DNA of 52,705 nt. Source: Nocardia asiatica NBRC 100129. GTDB taxonomy: Bacteria; Actinomycetota; Actinomycetes; Mycobacteriales; Mycobacteriaceae. Shown one piece after another: positions 49,153-52,705 of this stretch. Position 1 is the stretch's first letter, and each line of letters starts with the position of its first letter. The stretch spans positions 1-52,705 of the forward strand of contig NZ_BAFS01000167.1 in assembly GCF_000308415.1 (NCBI RefSeq), written 5' to 3'. The notes beneath the pieces were generated by a model that had not been told where the DNA came from, did no database searches, and worked only from the letters and a program-made list of their open reading frames with translations. Both the position numbers and the translations under genes were made by a program.

Positions 49153-49382
49153 GGCAATCCTCCCTGAGCGACAGCCTCCATCGTAGGCTGTCGGCCGCGT
49201 TCGCTCAGGCGGTTCGGTCGCGGAGATCCTCGCCGCCAGGGCTCCTCGGCGGTGAGACATCGCACCGCAACACGCCAGGAACGGGGATCTCGTCGTGACG
49301 GTGCCCGGCTCGGCGGCTACGGTTTAGCGTGTCAGGAACCGACGCCGGGGCGACCCCCCAAGGTCCATCGAGGAGCAGGACG

Positions 49383-50816
49383 ATGAGTACTCAGACTGTC
49401 GAGAACGGCCGGCACCGGGTGGTGGTGATCGGTTCGGGCTTCGGCGGCCTGTTCGGCACCAAGCACCTCAAGCGTGCCGACGTCGACGTCACGCTGATCT
49501 CCAAGACCTCGACCCACCTGTTCCAGCCGCTGCTCTACCAGGTCGCGACCGGCATCCTGTCGGTCGGCGAGATCGCGCCCGCGACCCGGCTGGTGCTGCG
49601 CAAGCAGAAGAACGCGCAGGTGCTGCTGGGTGAGGTCACCGATATCGACCTGACCGCCAAGACGGTGACCTCGCGCCTGCTCGACCAGGACACCGTCACC
49701 CCGTTCGACAGCCTCATCGTCGCGACCGGCGCGCAACAGTCCTACTTCGGCAACGACCGGTTCGCCACCTACGCGCCCGGCATGAAGACGATCGATGACG
49801 CGCTCGAGTTGCGCGGCCGCATCCTCGGCGCCTTCGAGCAGGCCGAGCTGGCGACCACTCAGGAGGACCGCGACCGGCTGCTCACCTTCGTCGTCGTCGG
49901 CGCGGGGCCGACCGGCGTCGAGCTGGCCGGTCAGATCGCGGAGTTGTCCGACCGGACCCTGGAGGGCACCTTCCACAACATCGATCCGCGCGACGCGCGA
50001 GTGGTGCTGATCGAGGGCGCGGGCGCGGTGCTCGGGCCGATGGGGCCCAAGCTCGGCGGCAAAGCCGAACGCCGGCTCGAGAAGATGGGCGTGGAGATCC
50101 AGCTCAACGCCATGGTGATCGACGTCGACGCGTTCGGCGTGACGGTGAAGGACTCCGACGGCACGGTGCGCCGCATCGAGTCGGCGTGCAAGGTCTGGTC
50201 GGCGGGCGTGCAGGCCAGCCCGCTGGGCAAGATGATCGCCGACCAGTCCGACGGCACCGAGGTCGACCGCGCGGGCCGGGTAGTGGTCGAACCGGACCTG
50301 ACCGTCAAGGGCCACCCGAACGTCTTCGTCGTCGGCGACCTGATGTCGGTGCCCAACGTGCCCGGGCAGGCCCAGGGCGCCATCCAGGGCGCGACCTACG
50401 CCGCCAAGCAGATCAAGGCCGGGCTCAACGGCCAGGCGCCGCAGGAGCGCAAGCCGTTCAAGTACTTCAACAAGGGCAGTATGGCCACCATCTCGCGGTT
50501 CAGCGCCGTGTGCCAGGTGGGCAAGCTGGAGTTCGGCGGGTTCATCGCGTGGCTGGCCTGGCTCGCACTGCACCTGTACTACCTGGTGGGCTACCGGAGC
50601 CGGATCGTCACCGTCATCCAGTGGTTCGTCACCTTCCTCGGCCGCAGCCGGGGGCAGATGGCGGCCACCGAGCAGTGGGTGTTCGCCCGACTAGCCCTGG
50701 AGGCCATCAGCAACGGCGACGACGAAGACGCCGAACAACTGGCCGCCGCTCTCGGCACCGCCACCAACAGCCGGGTCGCGGTGGACAAGGCGCATACCGA
50801 CGCCAAAGCGGGCTGA
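49383..50816 (+). CDS. ndh: Type II NADH dehydrogenase (NDH-2)
   Basis: 477 residues. FAD motif IGSGFGGL near residue 16, NADH motif VVGAGPTGVELAG near 178, and the AQGAIQGA quinone-site box. The C-terminal membrane anchor includes FIAWLAWLALHLYYLVGY. Very similar to M. tuberculosis Ndh (HLFQPLLYQVATGI, SYFGNDRFA, DSDGTVRRIESACKVWSAGV). A peripheral membrane enzyme passing electrons from NADH to menaquinone without proton pumping. ATG 49383 is preceded by a GAGGAGCAGGACG stretch. The ndh-ure neighbourhood is also found in mycobacteria. Confidence 0.95.
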   Translation: MSTQTVENGRHRVVVIGSGFGGLFGTKHLKRADVDVTLISKTSTHLFQPLLYQVATGILSVGEIAPATRLVLRKQKNAQVLLGEVTDIDLTAKTVTSRLLDQDTVTPFDSLIVATGAQQSYFGNDRFATYAPGMKTIDDALELRGRILGAFEQAELATTQEDRDRLLTFVVVGAGPTGVELAGQIAELSDRTLEGTFHNIDPRDARVVLIEGAGAVLGPMGPKLGGKAERRLEKMGVEIQLNAMVIDVDAFGVTVKDSDGTVRRIESACKVWSAGVQASPLGKMIADQSDGTEVDRAGRVVVEPDLTVKGHPNVFVVGDLMSVPNVPGQAQGAIQGATYAAKQIKAGLNGQAPQERKPFKYFNKGSMATISRFSAVCQVGKLEFGGFIAWLAWLALHLYYLVGYRSRIVTVIQWFVTFLGRSRGQMAATEQWVFARLALEAISNGDDEDAEQLAAALGTATNSRVAVDKAHTDAKAG

Positions 50817-50936
50817 CACGAGTGGCAAATACTCGGTTATTGCAATCCGAGGTGTTATAGCGGGCCCGACCAATCCAGGTCGCCAGCAGATCCGAATGTG
50901 GGGCGTCGACGTCTCCTTCCGGATGAAAGGCGATCT

Positions 50937-51782
50937 ATGGGCACAGGCAAGCACCGAGCACCCACACCGCACCGACCGAAGATCGGGTCGATCGTCGCGG
51001 CGGGGACGGTTCCGCTGATTCTCGCTCTCGCGGGAACCGGTACCGCGAACGCCGAACCCGATCGGTTCGTGCCGGTGACCCGGACCGACCCCGTCCCGGG
51101 CGATCAGGGTGCCCAATGGCCGGGCGCCGAGGCGCCGAACGTGCGTCCGTACGAGGGTCTGCGGATTCCGGACGATGTTCTGAGTTCGTTGCAGTGGGCG
51201 CGTCAGTTGCCGGACCCCCCGTACCTGGCTCCGGTGGAAGGGCTGCACCTGCCCGGCCCGGTCGCCCCGGTTCCGCCGATCGCACCGCCTTCCGGCAAAT
51301 TGCGCTTCGGTGACGTGCAGGTCGACGCCCCGGAGTGGCTGTATCGGGAGCAGGCGATCCAGATCAACGACACCGCCGCGATGGCCGAGGCCAATATGGC
51401 GACATTCCTCGACTCGGTCGGGATGGAGCGCACCAGGTCCGATCGCGTCGCCGGCCAGACCATGGGCGCCGCCGCGATCGGCGCTGCCGCGGGCTTCGTG
51501 TTCGCGAGCCCGTTCGCGCTGTTCGGGGCGGCTGTCGGCGGAGGGCTCGGCCTGGCCATCGGACTGCCGTTCGCGCCGATCGGCCTCGCCGCGGGCCCGA
51601 TCGGGGCCGCCTACGGCGCGGCGCTGATGGCCGCCCCGCTGTCGGCCATCGGCGCGGGCATCGGCGCCGGGCTCGGTGCGGTGCACGCCCTCAGCGCTCC
51701 GCCGCGGGCGCTCAGCGCGCCGGAGCCGGCCGACCCGGGCCACGATGCCGGCGAACCGGCCCCCGAGGCAGCCGACGGCTGA
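50937..51782 (+). CDS. Exported Pro/Gly/Ala-rich protein of unknown function
   Basis: 281 residues. The signal peptide (KHRAPTPHRPKIG, hydrophobic core, ANA-EP) gives a proline-rich middle (PVAPVPPIAPPSG) and a short acidic helix. A long Gly/Ala-rich hydrophobic region (about residues 180-255, GAAAIGAAAGFVFASPFALF and repeats of GAGIGAG type) follows; it looks membrane-inserting, like glycine-zipper proteins. The tail is acidic. Similar layouts occur in many Nocardia exported proteins of unknown role. ATG 50937 follows AAAGG. A textbook terminator follows. Confidence 0.75.
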   Translation: MGTGKHRAPTPHRPKIGSIVAAGTVPLILALAGTGTANAEPDRFVPVTRTDPVPGDQGAQWPGAEAPNVRPYEGLRIPDDVLSSLQWARQLPDPPYLAPVEGLHLPGPVAPVPPIAPPSGKLRFGDVQVDAPEWLYREQAIQINDTAAMAEANMATFLDSVGMERTRSDRVAGQTMGAAAIGAAAGFVFASPFALFGAAVGGGLGLAIGLPFAPIGLAAGPIGAAYGAALMAAPLSAIGAGIGAGLGAVHALSAPPRALSAPEPADPGHDAGEPAPEAADG

Positions 51783-51811
51783 TCGGATGACACATCCCAG
51801 AAGCGAGCCGG

Positions 51812-51853
51812 AAAGGTGGGAACCCGACGACGCTGTCGGATTCCCACCTTTTC
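51812..51853 (+). terminator. Rho-independent terminator
   Basis: AAAGGTGGGAA (51812-51822) pairs with TTCCCACCTTT (51841-51851), and inner CCGAC (51824-51828) pairs with GTCGG (51835-51839) around a GACGCT loop. The right arm runs into TTTTCT. It lies 30 bases after the exported-protein stop. Confidence 0.85.
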
Positions 51854-51935
51854 TATCTCCAGGTCCCGACCCGATTACACCTCTATGGGACCAAGTCGAC
51901 ATGCGGCACGTTCGGTGCATCGCTCCCGTAGCCGG

Positions 51936-52634
51936 TCACGGCGTGCCGCGCGCTCCGCGCCTTGATCGCGGTCCATCCCATCCCGGAACACTCAGCAGCG
52001 CCCCGGTGCGGGTGAACAAACTGCCGCCGACCGCCAGGGGCAGCCGGGTTTGCGTCAATCCCGTTGTCGCCGCGACGCACTCGTCCGGATAGACGAGTTC
52101 GCTTTCCAGCGCCCGCGAGGCGGCCAGTGCGTCGTCGGCCGGGGCGCCCGCGCCCAGTGCCAGCCGATGGCGCAGCAGGGGCATGTCGTCGACGTCGGCG
52201 ATCAGGTCTCCCCGCCACTCGCCGCCGTCCTCACCCGAGCGACCGATCTGGACGCGCTCGCGCATGCGCAGCCGGGCCTCGGAGGCCAGCCGGACAGTGG
52301 TGACCGTGTGGTGCCGAGCGCCGCCCGCCACGACCATCGGTTCGGGATCGAAATCCAGCGTCGCCCCGCTACCGACCTCGAGATGCCAGCGCCCGGACGA
52401 CAATGGCGTCGCCGCGCCCGGCAGGGCGAGCGTCGCCGCGACCGAGCGCACCACCAGTTCGGCCCCTGCGGCGACCTCGATCACGATATCGAGCTCGTCA
52501 CCCCCCAAGGGCGTCGCCGCGGTGCCGATCAGGTGCACCGCGTTCGGACCGGTGCGACGGGCCGTCATCGCGCCCGTCGCGTGGATCTCCGGGAGCGCCG
52601 CGGCGGTCGCGACTATGCGTAACTCCGTGCGCAA
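51936..52634 (-). CDS. ureD: Urease accessory protein UreD
   Basis: 232 residues with UreD/UreH blocks: GGDELDIVIEVAAGAELVVRS early, LDFDPEPMVVAGGARH in the middle, RMRERVQIGRSGEDGGEWRG, and LTQTRLPLAVGG toward the end. UreD works with UreF and UreG to deliver nickel to apo-urease. It is on the short side for the family but similar to mycobacterial UreD, which also ends next to ndh. The TTG start at 52634, nine bases after the upstream stop, has no clear ribosome site and suggests coupling. Confidence 0.85.
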   Translation of the reverse strand: MRTELRIVATAAALPEIHATGAMTARRTGPNAVHLIGTAATPLGGDELDIVIEVAAGAELVVRSVAATLALPGAATPLSSGRWHLEVGSGATLDFDPEPMVVAGGARHHTVTTVRLASEARLRMRERVQIGRSGEDGGEWRGDLIADVDDMPLLRHRLALGAGAPADDALAASRALESELVYPDECVAATTGLTQTRLPLAVGGSLFTRTGALLSVPGWDGPRSRRGARGTP

Positions 52635-52643
52635 CAGCGGATC

Positions 52644-52705
52644 TCAGCGCGAGGCAGTGGAGCGGTCGGCGTTCGCGCGGTCCTGTTCGGCGACCGTGCG
52701 CAACT
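52644..52705 (-). CDS. C-terminal fragment of an upstream gene, probably ureG
   Basis: Only about 20 codons (ending RANADRSTASR) and a TGA at 52644-52646 lie in the window. The fragment has no family signature. The assignment rests on the usual actinobacterial order ure(A,B,C),F,G,D, with UreD next. Confidence 0.45.
   Translation of the reverse strand, partial: LRTVAEQDRANADRSTASR

Overview
The window is high-GC actinobacterial chromosome, most likely Nocardia or a close mycolic-acid-containing relative. The evidence is the very high GC content with frequent GTG and TTG starts, a mycobacterial-style NDH-2 gene next to urease accessory genes, MmpL-type RND lipid transporters, a Mas/Pks2-like polyketide synthase with a PapA acyltransferase, EthA-like Baeyer-Villiger monooxygenases, recBCD, and a gene set matching the nocardiolactone (nlt) beta-lactone pathway. 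I saw no rRNA, tRNA, CRISPR array, insertion sequence or phage gene. All calls come from reading the sequence and recalling protein families; no database search was run.

Region 1 (1-12.6 kb), housekeeping and oxidative catabolism: a folD-like gene broken by an apparent frameshift at the window edge, an exported YdcF-like protein and a PrmC-like methyltransferase. An SDR/GabD2-like ALDH pair is divergent from a TetR regulator with a candidate operator. A tightly overlapped four-gene operon follows: PF10118 diiron-like protein, ferredoxin-type reductase, flavin monooxygenase, SDR. It is divergent from a second TetR with its own operator. An EthA-like monooxygenase ends the region.

Region 2 (12.6-34.2 kb), the most interesting part, holds two lipid biosynthesis and export loci facing each other across a 17-bp perfect hairpin. 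Rightward are a catalytic OleA-like ketosynthase, a second ketosynthase without catalytic residues, an OleC-like beta-lactone synthetase, a tiny membrane protein, an OleD-like reductase, a condensation-fold acyltransferase and an MmpL transporter, most of them coupled by 4-bp overlaps. Leftward are a 2137-residue KS-AT-DH-ER-KR-ACP synthase, a PapA1/2-type acyltransferase and an unknown protein, with a second MmpL gene divergent from the synthase. I infer that the first locus makes a beta-lactone lipid that may be acylated and exported, and that the second makes a methyl-branched acylated glycolipid of the sulfolipid/polyacyltrehalose type. An MFS exporter with a small coupled gene closes the region.

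Region 3 (34.5-46.2 kb), DNA repair: recC, then an almost gapless string recB, recD, a 15-codon ORF, an ECF-like sigma factor, ogt, a PF09859-type 2-oxoglutarate oxygenase and a small Ada-like zinc protein. This looks like a combined double-strand-break and alkylation-repair operon carrying its own sigma factor.

Region 4 (46.2-52.7 kb): a short unknown protein preceded by TGCACCG repeats, an exported class-A beta-lactamase-fold protein, a cytochrome P450, NDH-2, an exported glycine/alanine-rich protein with a clear intrinsic terminator, ureD, and the tail of a gene that is probably ureG.
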